A stretch of DNA of 21,990 nt from an uncultured Anaerobutyricum sp. Lineage in GTDB: Bacteria; Bacillota; Clostridia; Lachnospirales; Lachnospiraceae. Below, piece by piece: positions 8,106-15,407 of the stretch. Location of the stretch: positions 1 through 21,990 of the forward strand of contig CAKREJ010000018.1 in assembly GCA_934317185.1 (NCBI GenBank), in the 5' to 3' direction. The notes under the pieces were generated by a model. The model had not been told where the DNA came from, made no database searches, and worked only from the letters and a program-made list of their open reading frames with translations. Within the stretch, counting starts at the first letter, position 1, and the number at the start of each line of letters is the position of its first letter. The position numbers and the translations under genes were made by a program.

Positions 8106-9324
8106 GAAGGAATATATCAGAGGGTCTGTTTTAGATCGTAACGGGAATACGATTGCCTTTTCCCAGAAGCCGGGTGGAAAGCGAACATATTCTCATCCAT
8201 ATGCTTTTTCAAATCTGGTTGGGTACTGGTCTAAAATTTATGGAACCTATGGCGTAGAAAAGACGATGAATGATGTACTTGTACACAGCGATTGTGGAGC
8301 AGGAAGTAAAGAAAAGCGTGGTGCGGATGTCACTCTTACTATCGACGCAGCTTTACAGGAAAAAGCTTATAAAGATATTGAAAAGTATACAGGTTCCGTA
8401 GCAGTTCTTAATGCAAAGACCGGGGAAATTCTGGCATTGGCATCTTCACCATCTTTTAATGTATCTGAGATAGATGATGCAAAAAAGTGGCAGGAGATGA
8501 ATAAAAAAGAGGGTGTATTTTTATCTAACGCTTATCAGAATCCGGTTGCTCCGGGTTCCGTATTTAAGCTTATTACTTCAAAGGAGATAGTAGAAGCAGG
8601 TATTGAAGGAGAGATTGTGGAGGACACAGGTTCATTAAAAGTGAATGGTCAGACTATACGGAACTACGGAGGTAAAGCTTATGGAGACATTTCTTTTAAA
8701 GAGGGATTTGTAAAGTCTTCCAATGTTTATTTCATGGACAGAGCGTTAAAGCTTGGCGGACTCCGCCTTTATAAAGCAGGAAAGAGCTTCCTTCTTGGAC
8801 AAAATATTTCTCTTGATTTTGCGACACTTCGTTCAAACTTTGACCTTAAGGACTATGAAGACAATATTATTGCAACAACGGCGTTTGGACAGGGAGAAAC
8901 ACTGGTGACGCCACTTCAGATGGCAATGGTTACACAAAGTATTGCCAATGATGGCGTGATGCTAAAGCCGTATCTTTTTAAAACAGTAGTAAATGGTAAA
9001 GGGAAGGCGATTCAGGAAGGAAAGAAGGAAAAGCTGGTTGATACAATGGATATTGATACAGCACAGGAGATAAAGGAAGCGATGGAGGAAGCAGCAGAAT
9101 CTTATGGACTTTCCCGTGTGGGAGAGGAAGAGTATGCGATCGCAGCCAAAACAGGAACAGCAGAGCGTGGGGATGGAACAAATAATGCCTGGCTTGTCAC
9201 CTATGCACCGGCAGACGATCCACAATACATTATTGTAGCGAATCGTCTGAAAACAACAGAAATAGGAAAGACGTTAGCACCGGTTGTAGAAGACTTATAC
9301 AATACACTTTTCGATCATGAGTAA
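7936..9324 (+). CDS. Class B penicillin-binding protein (transpeptidase), partner of the SEDS protein
   Basis: A 462-residue single-pass PBP. An N-terminal anchor helix (about 14-36) is followed by the RGSVLDRNGNTIA pattern typical of the class B pedestal, then the transpeptidase domain. The active-site motifs are present: S208-V-F-K211 (SxxK), S261-S-N263 (SxN) and K405-T-G407 (KTG). It should therefore be catalytically competent and beta-lactam sensitive. At ~460 residues it is shorter than typical PBP2/PBP3 and close to actinobacterial PbpA or sporulation PBPs. The start at 7936 is the one that keeps the anchor helix, and it lies 170 bases inside the SEDS reading frame. A Shine-Dalgarno is only weak (AGGAAC), so expression probably depends on coupling. 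The 3' end overlaps the opposite-strand kinase-like gene by 30 bases. Confidence 0.92.
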   Translation: MKKNRINFLRRTQLLQSATLICVILMIISLVRISALLPGVSKEADQEKNQAKAKVYEKEYIRGSVLDRNGNTIAFSQKPGGKRTYSHPYAFSNLVGYWSKIYGTYGVEKTMNDVLVHSDCGAGSKEKRGADVTLTIDAALQEKAYKDIEKYTGSVAVLNAKTGEILALASSPSFNVSEIDDAKKWQEMNKKEGVFLSNAYQNPVAPGSVFKLITSKEIVEAGIEGEIVEDTGSLKVNGQTIRNYGGKAYGDISFKEGFVKSSNVYFMDRALKLGGLRLYKAGKSFLLGQNISLDFATLRSNFDLKDYEDNIIATTAFGQGETLVTPLQMAMVTQSIANDGVMLKPYLFKTVVNGKGKAIQEGKKEKLVDTMDIDTAQEIKEAMEEAAESYGLSRVGEEEYAIAAKTGTAERGDGTNNAWLVTYAPADDPQYIIVANRLKTTEIGKTLAPVVEDLYNTLFDHE

Positions 9325-10023
9325 GAATTCCTGAAGGGAAAGCGTTTCTGCCGGAGTATTACCGGTTTCAAGCAGCATATATACAGAAAACGGAAGTCCA
9401 GCTTTGGAGGAAGCTACTTCGGAAGAATCTTCCTGCAACTCCAAAAGTGCATGAAAAAAGAAGGTCAGTTCCTGAATCAGAAGCTGCTGTCCCTTAAGAG
9501 TTGGAGATAAGTTATAGGAAAAACGTAGACTGTATGGAGGATTCGGATTATTTATAAAGTAGTAGCAGTATGTGAAGTCAAGTAAAGTAATCTCTGGTCT
9601 GGCATCGGTAGTTCTTATAAGAATATTTGACGGATGCAGATCAGTATAAAGAATTCCGTGCTCCAGAAGATAAGAAAGTACCTTTCCTACAGCAAGCATG
9701 ATGGAAAGAAGCTGCGATAAAGAAAGCTTTGCAGCAAGTACAGGAAGCAGGGTACCATCGCAATGTTCCATACAAAGAGCAAGAGAAGTCCTGTTTGTCT
9801 CTGGCAGAAGGAAGTCTTCTTTAAATCCATAATAATGCGGAAGGGAAGGATGAGATAAGGGATGTAATCCGTTGTATTCATCAAGTAGAGCCTGTTTGAT
9901 GACAGGCTCCAGATTTTCACTGCATTTTAAAATGTATTGATGGGATGGATCAGTTGCTTTATAAATCAAAATATCTTTTTTCTTCTGATAAAATGTAAAG
10001 TCGGAAAATGATTCCGGAAACAT
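9295..10023 (-). CDS. Small divergent protein kinase-like protein
   Basis: This 242-residue protein has the core of a protein kinase fold, shorter than usual. Seen: a beta-3 lysine candidate (ILK, K33), a helix-C glutamate candidate (E49), a catalytic loop YTDLHPSN at 126-133 that keeps the Asp (D128) and Asn (N133) of HRDxxxxN, and DFT at 149-151 in place of DFG. ATP-binding and catalytic positions are therefore largely kept, so it may be active despite the changes. The glycine-rich loop is poor or absent, so aminoglycoside-kinase-like or lipopolysaccharide-kinase-like folds are alternatives. No membrane segment is present. The start has an AGAGGAGG Shine-Dalgarno and its own promoter. It is the only minus-strand gene in the signalling cluster, and it converges with the PBP gene (30-base tail overlap). 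Confidence 0.75.
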   Translation of the reverse strand: MFPESFSDFTFYQKKKDILIYKATDPSHQYILKCSENLEPVIKQALLDEYNGLHPLSHPSLPHYYGFKEDFLLPETNRTSLALCMEHCDGTLLPVLAAKLSLSQLLSIMLAVGKVLSYLLEHGILYTDLHPSNILIRTTDARPEITLLDFTYCYYFINNPNPPYSLRFSYNLSPTLKGQQLLIQELTFFFHALLELQEDSSEVASSKAGLPFSVYMLLETGNTPAETLSLQEFLLMIEKCIV

Positions 10024-10058
10024 GGAGAACCTCCTCTGGTAGATTTTTTATGTGAATC

Positions 10059-10087
10059 AGTGTATCATAAAGAAAAGAATTTTTCAA
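10059..10087 (-). promoter_or_regulatory. Predicted sigma-A promoter for the minus-strand kinase-like gene
   Basis: Read on the minus strand, TTGAAA (plus 10082-10087) and TACACT (plus 10059-10064) are separated by 17 bases, with a TG one base before the -10. The -10 lies about 36 bases from the start codon at 10023. A weaker plus-strand candidate, TAGATT 10040-10045 and TATCAT 10063-10068 (also 17 apart), would serve the PP2C gene and overlaps it. The 86-base intergenic region would then hold face-to-face promoters that cannot be occupied together. Matches are by eye. Confidence 0.5.
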
Positions 10088-10109
10088 ATGAGAGAAGGGA
10101 GGAAGTACG

Positions 10110-11039
10110 GTGGCTTTCTTTTTTGCAAGTGAAATAAACCGACGTTCATCCAACGAAGACAGTTACTGTCAGATGGAGATTCGCATGAACGATGAAGCGG
10201 CAGTAAGGGCAATGGTAGTAGCAGATGGTATGGGAGGACTTTCCGGAGGAAAATACTATTCAAAGGCAGCAGTCAATATGTGGTATCAGGAACTGCTTGC
10301 GACACTTATGAGTGAGGAATTTCGTGGGAATCCTCTGGATAGACAGATTGAGAGCTTGCAGGAGTTTTCTAATGAGATATATGGAAAGTTAAATCAGAAT
10401 CTCTATAAAAAGGGATTGGATGCAGGAATAAAAGGAGGCACGACGTTATCGGCGGTAATTCATTTTTGGGATATGATCATTGTATCAAATTGTGGAGATA
10501 GCCCGATCTATGCATTAAAGGATGGAAAGCTACGTCTTGTCAGCGAGATACAGAATGTAGCAGAGAAGATGGTGCGAGAGGGAAAGACTTCCCACGGTTC
10601 CGTATTATATTATCAAAATAAAAACAGATTACTGGATTATCTCGGAAAAAGAGGAGAATGCAAACCATTTAGCACGGTACTTCCTGCCAGAGATATTGAT
10701 GGAATCTTAATGGGGTCTGACGGAGCTTTTGGAGATCTTACTATTGAGGAGATTATGGCGGCAGTGACAGAGAGTAAACGTCCGCAAAAAGTTATTAATA
10801 AGATCTTTGAAAAAGCGAGAGAGTCAGGAGAGGAAGATAACCAGACCGCAGTACTTTATCTTATGAGAGATGAAAAAGGAAAAACAAGTGAAGAAAAGAT
10901 AGAATTCCCTAAAACTGTACTGAATCGTACAGAAAAAAGGGAGGAAGAAAGCTGTTGCTATACAGAGCTTCCTGAAGAAAAAAGACCTGTTTCATTAAAG
11001 GAAAGGCTTCTTAAGAACCGTTTTATAGGAGGACGGTAA
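10110..11039 (+). CDS. PP2C-family Ser/Thr protein phosphatase
   Basis: A 309-residue metal-dependent phosphatase that should reverse the phosphorylation made by the neighbouring kinases. Landmarks: NED at 15-17, VADGMGG at 37-43 (metal-binding D39/G40), SNCGDSPIY around 127-134 with D130, SDGAFGD at 203-209 with D204, and EEDNQTAV at 241-248 with D243. All the metal-binding Asp residues expected in the PPM core are there, so it is likely active. The catalytic domain ends near residue 252. A charged ~57-residue tail of unknown role follows, with no membrane helix, so the enzyme is cytosolic (PstP and PrpC differ in this respect). The start is GTG, chosen for the GGGAGGA Shine-Dalgarno and because no ATG precedes the NED motif. 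The kinase gene follows after four bases. Confidence 0.92.
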   Translation: MAFFFASEINRRSSNEDSYCQMEIRMNDEAAVRAMVVADGMGGLSGGKYYSKAAVNMWYQELLATLMSEEFRGNPLDRQIESLQEFSNEIYGKLNQNLYKKGLDAGIKGGTTLSAVIHFWDMIIVSNCGDSPIYALKDGKLRLVSEIQNVAEKMVREGKTSHGSVLYYQNKNRLLDYLGKRGECKPFSTVLPARDIDGILMGSDGAFGDLTIEEIMAAVTESKRPQKVINKIFEKARESGEEDNQTAVLYLMRDEKGKTSEEKIEFPKTVLNRTEKREEESCCYTELPEEKRPVSLKERLLKNRFIGGR

Positions 11040-11043
11040 TATT

Positions 11044-12264
11044 ATGAATTGTTATTTTGAAGAAGGTGAAGTTTTTACATGGATCCGTGACCGGGAAAGC
11101 TCCGGAGAAAACATGGTCATTTCTTTAAAAATGTTAAAAGAATATCATCGTACCGGAAGTAAACAGGCAATGCTTGCAGAAGATATCCGTACCGGAAAGA
11201 AGTATTTTGTGAAGGTATTGTTCTGTAATGACCTGGAGCAGGTTTATGTAGAGAAGGAAAGTAAGGTACAGTTATATTCCCCTTATGTTATCCGAATCTA
11301 TGGTGGAATGTTAGATGAGAAAAATAAAAGATTTATTACTCTGGTAGAATATATTGAGGAAAGTGACCTGTCAGAATTAATGCGAGGGAAAGGAATCGCA
11401 GGCGATACCTGGAATGAAAAAATGAAAGTACGAAACAGTATTGCGATGAAGTTTTTATTAGGTATTGATCATTATATGTCCATGTATCAGCAGGACCCAA
11501 TCGTACACAGGGATTTAAAGCCGGAAAATGTACTGGCATCCCCGGATGGATCGGTTGTTAAGATTATTGATTTTGACTGGGTACACCTTCATGACTCCAA
11601 TGTTACAGTGATGTTTCGAAGGGAACAGAAAGGAACACCGGGATATGCAGATCCTAAATACTGGAATAGTTTTATCTGCCGCCCGGAAATGGATATTTAT
11701 TCAGCAGGGCTTGTGCTGTATTTTATTTATACCGGAAAGCATCACTTTTATGGGAATGAAGAAATAAAGAACTATATGATAGGAGATGATTACGCTTATC
11801 AGCTAAAAGAAATGCCGGGAATTGATGAGCGTCTGAGTAGAATTATTGCAAAGATGATTGCAAGGGAGGAAGAGAGATATACAAGTATTAAAGAGGTTAT
11901 CCGGGATTTTCAGCAATATCTTATATCTGCCAGAAAGTTTCCGGAGCTTTCAGAGCTTCTGATACAGTCACAAGAGGAGAAAACCATTCGTTTTTCCTAT
12001 CGAATAGGGGATGTAAAATATAGTCCATATATAAAAAATTATCGATTTATCCCGATTGAATTTGGGACGAAACAGGAGCGGAGCCAGAATGGAAGAATGA
12101 GTGGACATATTTTATCTTTTTATCGGATAGATAACAGAATTAAAGTAATTATTCTGCATGAGGATTGTCATATTATAAAGCAGCACAGAGAAGATGAGGT
12201 CTGTGAGGGAGATTTATTCACTTATGCAGGAACCAATATTGAGATTTTGCAGATAAAAAGGTGA
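11044..12264 (+). CDS. Hanks-type Ser/Thr protein kinase with a C-terminal beta-rich domain
   Basis: A 406-residue cytosolic kinase. Catalytic landmarks: beta-3 lysine K57 (YFVKV), HRDLKPEN at 155-162, DFD at 176-178 in place of DFG, the activation-segment end GTPGYADP at 197-204, and the DIYSAGLVL helix at 217-225. The Asp that binds magnesium (D176) is kept, so activity is likely although Gly is replaced by Asp. The glycine loop is poor. Residues ~310-406 form a separate part rich in alternating hydrophobic residues (IRFSYRIGDVKYSP, then SGHILSFYRID, then ILHEDCHIIK). It could be a small beta-sandwich or FHA-like regulatory domain, but no FHA signature is present. There is no transmembrane or PASTA part, unlike PknB/PrkC. 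It directly follows the PP2C gene, a classic kinase-phosphatase pair. Confidence 0.9.
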   Translation: MNCYFEEGEVFTWIRDRESSGENMVISLKMLKEYHRTGSKQAMLAEDIRTGKKYFVKVLFCNDLEQVYVEKESKVQLYSPYVIRIYGGMLDEKNKRFITLVEYIEESDLSELMRGKGIAGDTWNEKMKVRNSIAMKFLLGIDHYMSMYQQDPIVHRDLKPENVLASPDGSVVKIIDFDWVHLHDSNVTVMFRREQKGTPGYADPKYWNSFICRPEMDIYSAGLVLYFIYTGKHHFYGNEEIKNYMIGDDYAYQLKEMPGIDERLSRIIAKMIAREEERYTSIKEVIRDFQQYLISARKFPELSELLIQSQEEKTIRFSYRIGDVKYSPYIKNYRFIPIEFGTKQERSQNGRMSGHILSFYRIDNRIKVIILHEDCHIIKQHREDEVCEGDLFTYAGTNIEILQIKR

Positions 12265-12336
12265 TGAAAGCCTGAAAATACCAGAAGTTTTGGAATAAAA
12301 ACCATTGAAGAAATAAATCATTAAACAGCAAACAAC

Positions 12337-12362
12337 AAAGCTAGAACAGAAAGCTAGAACAG
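12337..12362 (+). repeat. Exact 13-bp tandem duplication before the vWA gene
   Basis: The 13-base unit aaagctagaacag occurs twice back to back (12337-12349 and 12350-12362) in the 117-base gap between the kinase and vWA genes. It ends just before the TAGGAG Shine-Dalgarno at 12364-12369, whose 12-base spacing from the ATG is longer than usual. I see no convincing promoter in this gap. The repeat could be a slippage product or a regulator or RNA-protein binding site. Confidence 0.7.
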
Positions 12363-12381
12363 ATAGGAGATTTGGTTAATT

Positions 12382-13062
12382 ATGAGTGAAAACTGGAATC
12401 CGGAAATTCCTTTGAATTTACAGCAGAATTTAAAACGAGAAAAAGAGCAGGCTTTTACTCTGTATCTGGATTTTGTCGTAGATGCGACAGCCTCCATGTA
12501 CACCGTATTTCCGGCAGTATATTATGCAGCAGCACATTTTTTAGAATGTCTGTCCAAATATGAAGTTTATCCGCAGATTGGACTTACTTTAATAAGAAAT
12601 GAAGAAATGGGAGAAGAAACAGAAGTTATTTTGTTTGAAGGAAGGGACAGCTTTACTTCAGATATTTCTCTATTTTTAAAAAAGCTCAAAGGGGTCAAGC
12701 TTTACGGTGGAGGTAACGATGGGAAGGAGGCTGTGCATAAAGCAATCGGAGAGTCCCTAAGAAAGTTTCAGATCATGGGAAGAAATAAAGCGGTTATGGT
12801 ATTTACCGATGCATATGGAAGTAATGATTATGAAGAGTATACACAGTATCCGGTTGGGCAGGTTATCTTCTTTTCTACAGAAGAAATGAGTGAGGAAGAT
12901 TTTCATTTCTGTTTTGTAAAGCCGGATGGAGAGCTGGATGAAGAAGCTTCCCCGATGTTTATTAAAATTGATAAATTATTGAAGCCGATGAGTACAGAAT
13001 TTTTAGATAATATCGTGAAGCCGTTAAAGGATTTAATGAAGGGCGTATCTATTGGAGCGTAA
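12382..13062 (+). CDS. von Willebrand factor A (vWA) domain protein
   Basis: A 226-residue protein that is essentially a single vWA domain. The MIDAS metal site is visible: DATAS at 34-38 (DxSxS with Thr at the second position), the loop GGGND at 109-113 where a Thr or equivalent is expected, and VFTDAYGSND with D143. Metal-dependent ligand binding is therefore plausible. The alternation FTLYLDFVVDATASM, VMVFTDA and GQVIFFST marks the beta strands. There is no signal peptide, so it acts in the cytosol, as do bacterial vWA proteins in MoxR-type and TerY-type assemblies. It lies between the kinase and the degenerate kinase/vWA gene. Its partners are probably among the products of this locus, possibly through phosphorylation-dependent contact. 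The long Shine-Dalgarno spacing may lower its translation. Confidence 0.85.
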   Translation: MSENWNPEIPLNLQQNLKREKEQAFTLYLDFVVDATASMYTVFPAVYYAAAHFLECLSKYEVYPQIGLTLIRNEEMGEETEVILFEGRDSFTSDISLFLKKLKGVKLYGGGNDGKEAVHKAIGESLRKFQIMGRNKAVMVFTDAYGSNDYEEYTQYPVGQVIFFSTEEMSEEDFHFCFVKPDGELDEEASPMFIKIDKLLKPMSTEFLDNIVKPLKDLMKGVSIGA

Positions 13063-13134
13063 TGATTCGTATAAGGCAGACAGTAGGCATAAAGACGGAA
13101 AGACAGGGTGAGAAAAGTGGAAGGAAGAGAACGT

Positions 13135-14382
13135 ATGGAAACCGTTTCGATGGGAAGCGGCAGCAAAGCGGAGCTATTTGAGAAAGGACATCCGGTAATA
13201 AGAGAACTGGAAAGTATTCCGGAAATTATTTTTAATGACAAAGTAAGCCGGTTACCTTCTTCTGCTATTCCGGTAAAGTCTCTGTTTGCAAGAAAGCAGA
13301 TGGATTATTATCATGTAGATTCTCTGATTCTTAAAAAAATAGCACTGCAGGTGCTGCATATCCTTATAGAACTTTCAGAAAGACATATTTATCCGGGATT
13401 GATTGATCTTCAGGATTTATATGTTGATATGAATAACAGCAGCTATGGAGTTGTTTTACTGCATCCGGAGCGTTTTCAGCTTCTTACATTTGAACAGGAT
13501 TATGAGTGGTATCCAGAAGATGAAAGAATTTTTGGGGATGTCACTTTGTTTGATGAACAGATGCAGAAAATAGCAGACAACAGATTAATTTATAAAATAC
13601 TTGTTGCAAGCTCTAAAGGGAATGTTAAGCTCCCACCATTAAAAACAGAAGCAGATTATTCGGAATTATTTTATAATATTCTTTCAGAAGAATGGAAGCA
13701 GATCTTTGAAAATAAAGAAGTGTGCAGTTATAGCAGGCTGGAGAGTCTTTTAGAAGAATCCATTCAGACAGAAGAAGAATTCGCACGAATGACCAGAGAA
13801 AAAATAGATGAGAAGTCTGAGCAGAAAAAAACAAAAAAAGCAGAAGAATTGCAGGCAAAAAAGGGACAGGCAAAGACAGAACACTTTGATTTGTTTATTA
13901 TTTTACGGACAGAGTTAGATAATTCTATGAAAATAAGTAAGATGCTATATCTCTTACAAGATGAGCTGGAACTGGAAAATACTTTATCAGAACAAAGCTC
14001 ACAACAGGCATTTGTATTTGGTAATGGCTGCGTTCAGGTGAAACAATTTCAGCAGTATCGTCCAGATTTTCGATGTCAGTTTCCACAAAGTATCCGGGAA
14101 TATTCTGCAGGAGAAGCATTAATTATCGGGACAGACCTGATGCGTGAAAAGAGAAGAGAGGTAGATTCCGAGGAAAGGCTTCATGAAAATACAGGGTACT
14201 CTATTTATATTTTAATGGATGGAAGAATTAAAAACGACCAGTTGTTTCAGATTGCACTGACAAGACTTCAAATGCTCAGGGAAGAAGGGGTGAAGCTGAA
14301 GTTAAGGATGGCAAAAAATATTTACTGTGAGGCTTGTCAAAAGTTAGAGAACATTGCGGAGGACACCCAAAAATGTTGTTAA
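13135..14382 (+). CDS. Putative pseudokinase plus degenerate vWA-like fusion protein
   Basis: I chose ATG 13135 (415 residues) with AAGGAAGA six bases upstream. A GTG at 13108 in the same frame would add nine residues. Residues ~60-118 resemble a protein kinase C-lobe stripped of catalysis: a long helix LQVLHILIEL, then ERHIYPGLIDLQDLYVD where HGDLxxxNIL is expected, then VVLLHPERFQLL where the metal-binding D-F-G or DPE strand would be. A basic, Lys/Glu-rich linker lies around 220-245. Residues ~248-400 (FDLFIILRTELDNS, later SIYILMDGRIKND) show the strand pattern of a vWA domain with the MIDAS lost. Both readings are inference from pattern. The protein would be a scaffold that pairs with the intact vWA protein and active kinase next door. 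The gene overlaps the next start by 10 bases. Confidence 0.62.
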   Translation: METVSMGSGSKAELFEKGHPVIRELESIPEIIFNDKVSRLPSSAIPVKSLFARKQMDYYHVDSLILKKIALQVLHILIELSERHIYPGLIDLQDLYVDMNNSSYGVVLLHPERFQLLTFEQDYEWYPEDERIFGDVTLFDEQMQKIADNRLIYKILVASSKGNVKLPPLKTEADYSELFYNILSEEWKQIFENKEVCSYSRLESLLEESIQTEEEFARMTREKIDEKSEQKKTKKAEELQAKKGQAKTEHFDLFIILRTELDNSMKISKMLYLLQDELELENTLSEQSSQQAFVFGNGCVQVKQFQQYRPDFRCQFPQSIREYSAGEALIIGTDLMREKRREVDSEERLHENTGYSIYILMDGRIKNDQLFQIALTRLQMLREEGVKLKLRMAKNIYCEACQKLENIAEDTQKCC

Positions 14383-14822
14383 AAAAATTAAAAGCTTTCC
14401 ATGAGCGGACAATGGAGCAGTACAAAGAACAAGATATGGAGCCGTGGAAGAAAAAAGTAATGGAAATCCACGAAAAATCAAGCTTTTTGTTTTATTATGA
14501 TGCAACTTTAGAGGCAAATATTACAAAGAGAGTCTTAACAATACAAGGCTCCCTTGTGGAAGGAGACCTACCAACAGGAGCCAGACTTTATTTTTACAGT
14601 GGAGAGGGAAGGTATCTTGGCAACGGCATTATATTAACGGAGCCTGAGGAAAAAGAACAGGGAAGAAAGGGCTTACTTAAAAGGAGAAGGAACGAATTTT
14701 GTTTGCAGTTAGAGCATTATCTTGAAAAGGATGTTATAAAGTTAACCCCTAATGAAATGTCAAAGCTGATTCGACATTTTGAAACAAATGTATCATTGAT
14801 TTCCGGAAGCCTGATTTCTTAA
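14373..14822 (+). CDS. Small protein with a probable EF-Tu domain-2-like beta barrel
   Basis: I chose ATG 14373 (149 residues), 10 bases inside the previous gene and preceded by GCGGAGGA; an upstream in-frame TTG at 14334 lacks such a site. Residues ~1-35 form a charged helix. Residues ~48-115 read KRVLTIQGSLVEGDLPTGARLYF in overlapping parts, then GRYLGNGIILTEPEE, a pattern reminiscent of the beta-barrel domain 2 of translation GTPases (V-x-G-x-V-x-x-G, then G-D/A-x-L, then I). The last ~35 residues are helical. There is no nucleotide-binding motif, so it is not a GTPase itself. It is the last plus-strand gene of the signalling cluster, and its product may bind the GTPase at 435 or a phosphoprotein. 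The family call is weak. Confidence 0.6.
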   Translation: MLLKKLKAFHERTMEQYKEQDMEPWKKKVMEIHEKSSFLFYYDATLEANITKRVLTIQGSLVEGDLPTGARLYFYSGEGRYLGNGIILTEPEEKEQGRKGLLKRRRNEFCLQLEHYLEKDVIKLTPNEMSKLIRHFETNVSLISGSLIS

Positions 14823-14834
14823 ATTAGAACGCAG

Positions 14835-15392
14835 TTATTTTTTCAGAAAAGCAGAAAGAATTTCATTCATATCTTTTCCTTCGTTATTTTGTGCGAGAGC
14901 CATTAGTTGCTTTAGTTTTTCATTTTGATTTCCTTCGGAATTGTTCATGAGAGAGTTTAGAAGAAAAAACAGAGAGGGATCTGCAAAAGGATTTGTTTCA
15001 GAAGAAGGCGGATTCTCCGGAGCAGCAGGTGCAGATGGACGTATCAGTTCTGGATGTTCGGCAAGAATTTGATTATATTTTTCGTAAAATCGGGAAAAAT
15101 TCAGAACTTGCAAAACATTGTCTATCTGGCGGGCTTTTTCTTCGGAAACAGCATTTCTCACAGAGCGGAGAATGGATTCTAGATCCTTTGAATTATCTTC
15201 AAAGCCACAGGCACTCAGCCGTTCATTGTCATCAAAACCGGTAATAATTTTCTGCATCTCTGAGAACTTTAAACAAAGAGCGAGAAATTTTCCGAGATTT
15301 GGCTCGCAGCAAGGAATAATGCTTTCCAAAATAGTGAGATTATCATCATTGATCAGACGGGAGAGAGGAGAGAGAGAATGAATATTTGTCAT
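14835..15392 (-). CDS. Unrecognised soluble protein, helical with Pro-rich linker
   Basis: A 185-residue minus-strand protein with an excellent AAGGAGG Shine-Dalgarno seven bases before its ATG. It converges with the beta-barrel gene; the two stop codons lie 12 bases apart with no clear terminator hairpin between them. Residues 1-118 look all-helical, with a CC pair at 28-29. Residues ~119-137 are rich in Pro, Ala, Glu and Ser and form a flexible linker. Residues ~138-185 form a second helical part (LFFLLNSLMNNSEGN, then LKQLMALAQ). No signal peptide, membrane helix or enzyme motif is seen and I do not recognise the family. It may not belong to the signalling cluster, being on the other strand with its own leader. 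Its ending, DMNEILSAFLKK, is a typical amphipathic helix. Confidence 0.78.
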   Translation of the reverse strand: MTNIHSLSPLSRLINDDNLTILESIIPCCEPNLGKFLALCLKFSEMQKIITGFDDNERLSACGFEDNSKDLESILRSVRNAVSEEKARQIDNVLQVLNFSRFYEKYNQILAEHPELIRPSAPAAPENPPSSETNPFADPSLFFLLNSLMNNSEGNQNEKLKQLMALAQNNEGKDMNEILSAFLKK

Positions 15393-15407
15393 AAATACCT
15401 CCTTAAA

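Noticed and set aside
435..14822. Type VI or type VII secretion locus
   Set aside because: Kinase, PP2C and FHA genes can occur in such loci, but there is no VipA/B, Hcp, VgrG, WXG100 or FtsK/EssC-type ATPase in the window.
14993..15381. Plus-strand ORFs opposite the 185-residue minus-strand gene
   Set aside because: They are shadow frames without ribosome binding sites; the minus-strand gene has AAGGAGG and a coherent protein sequence.
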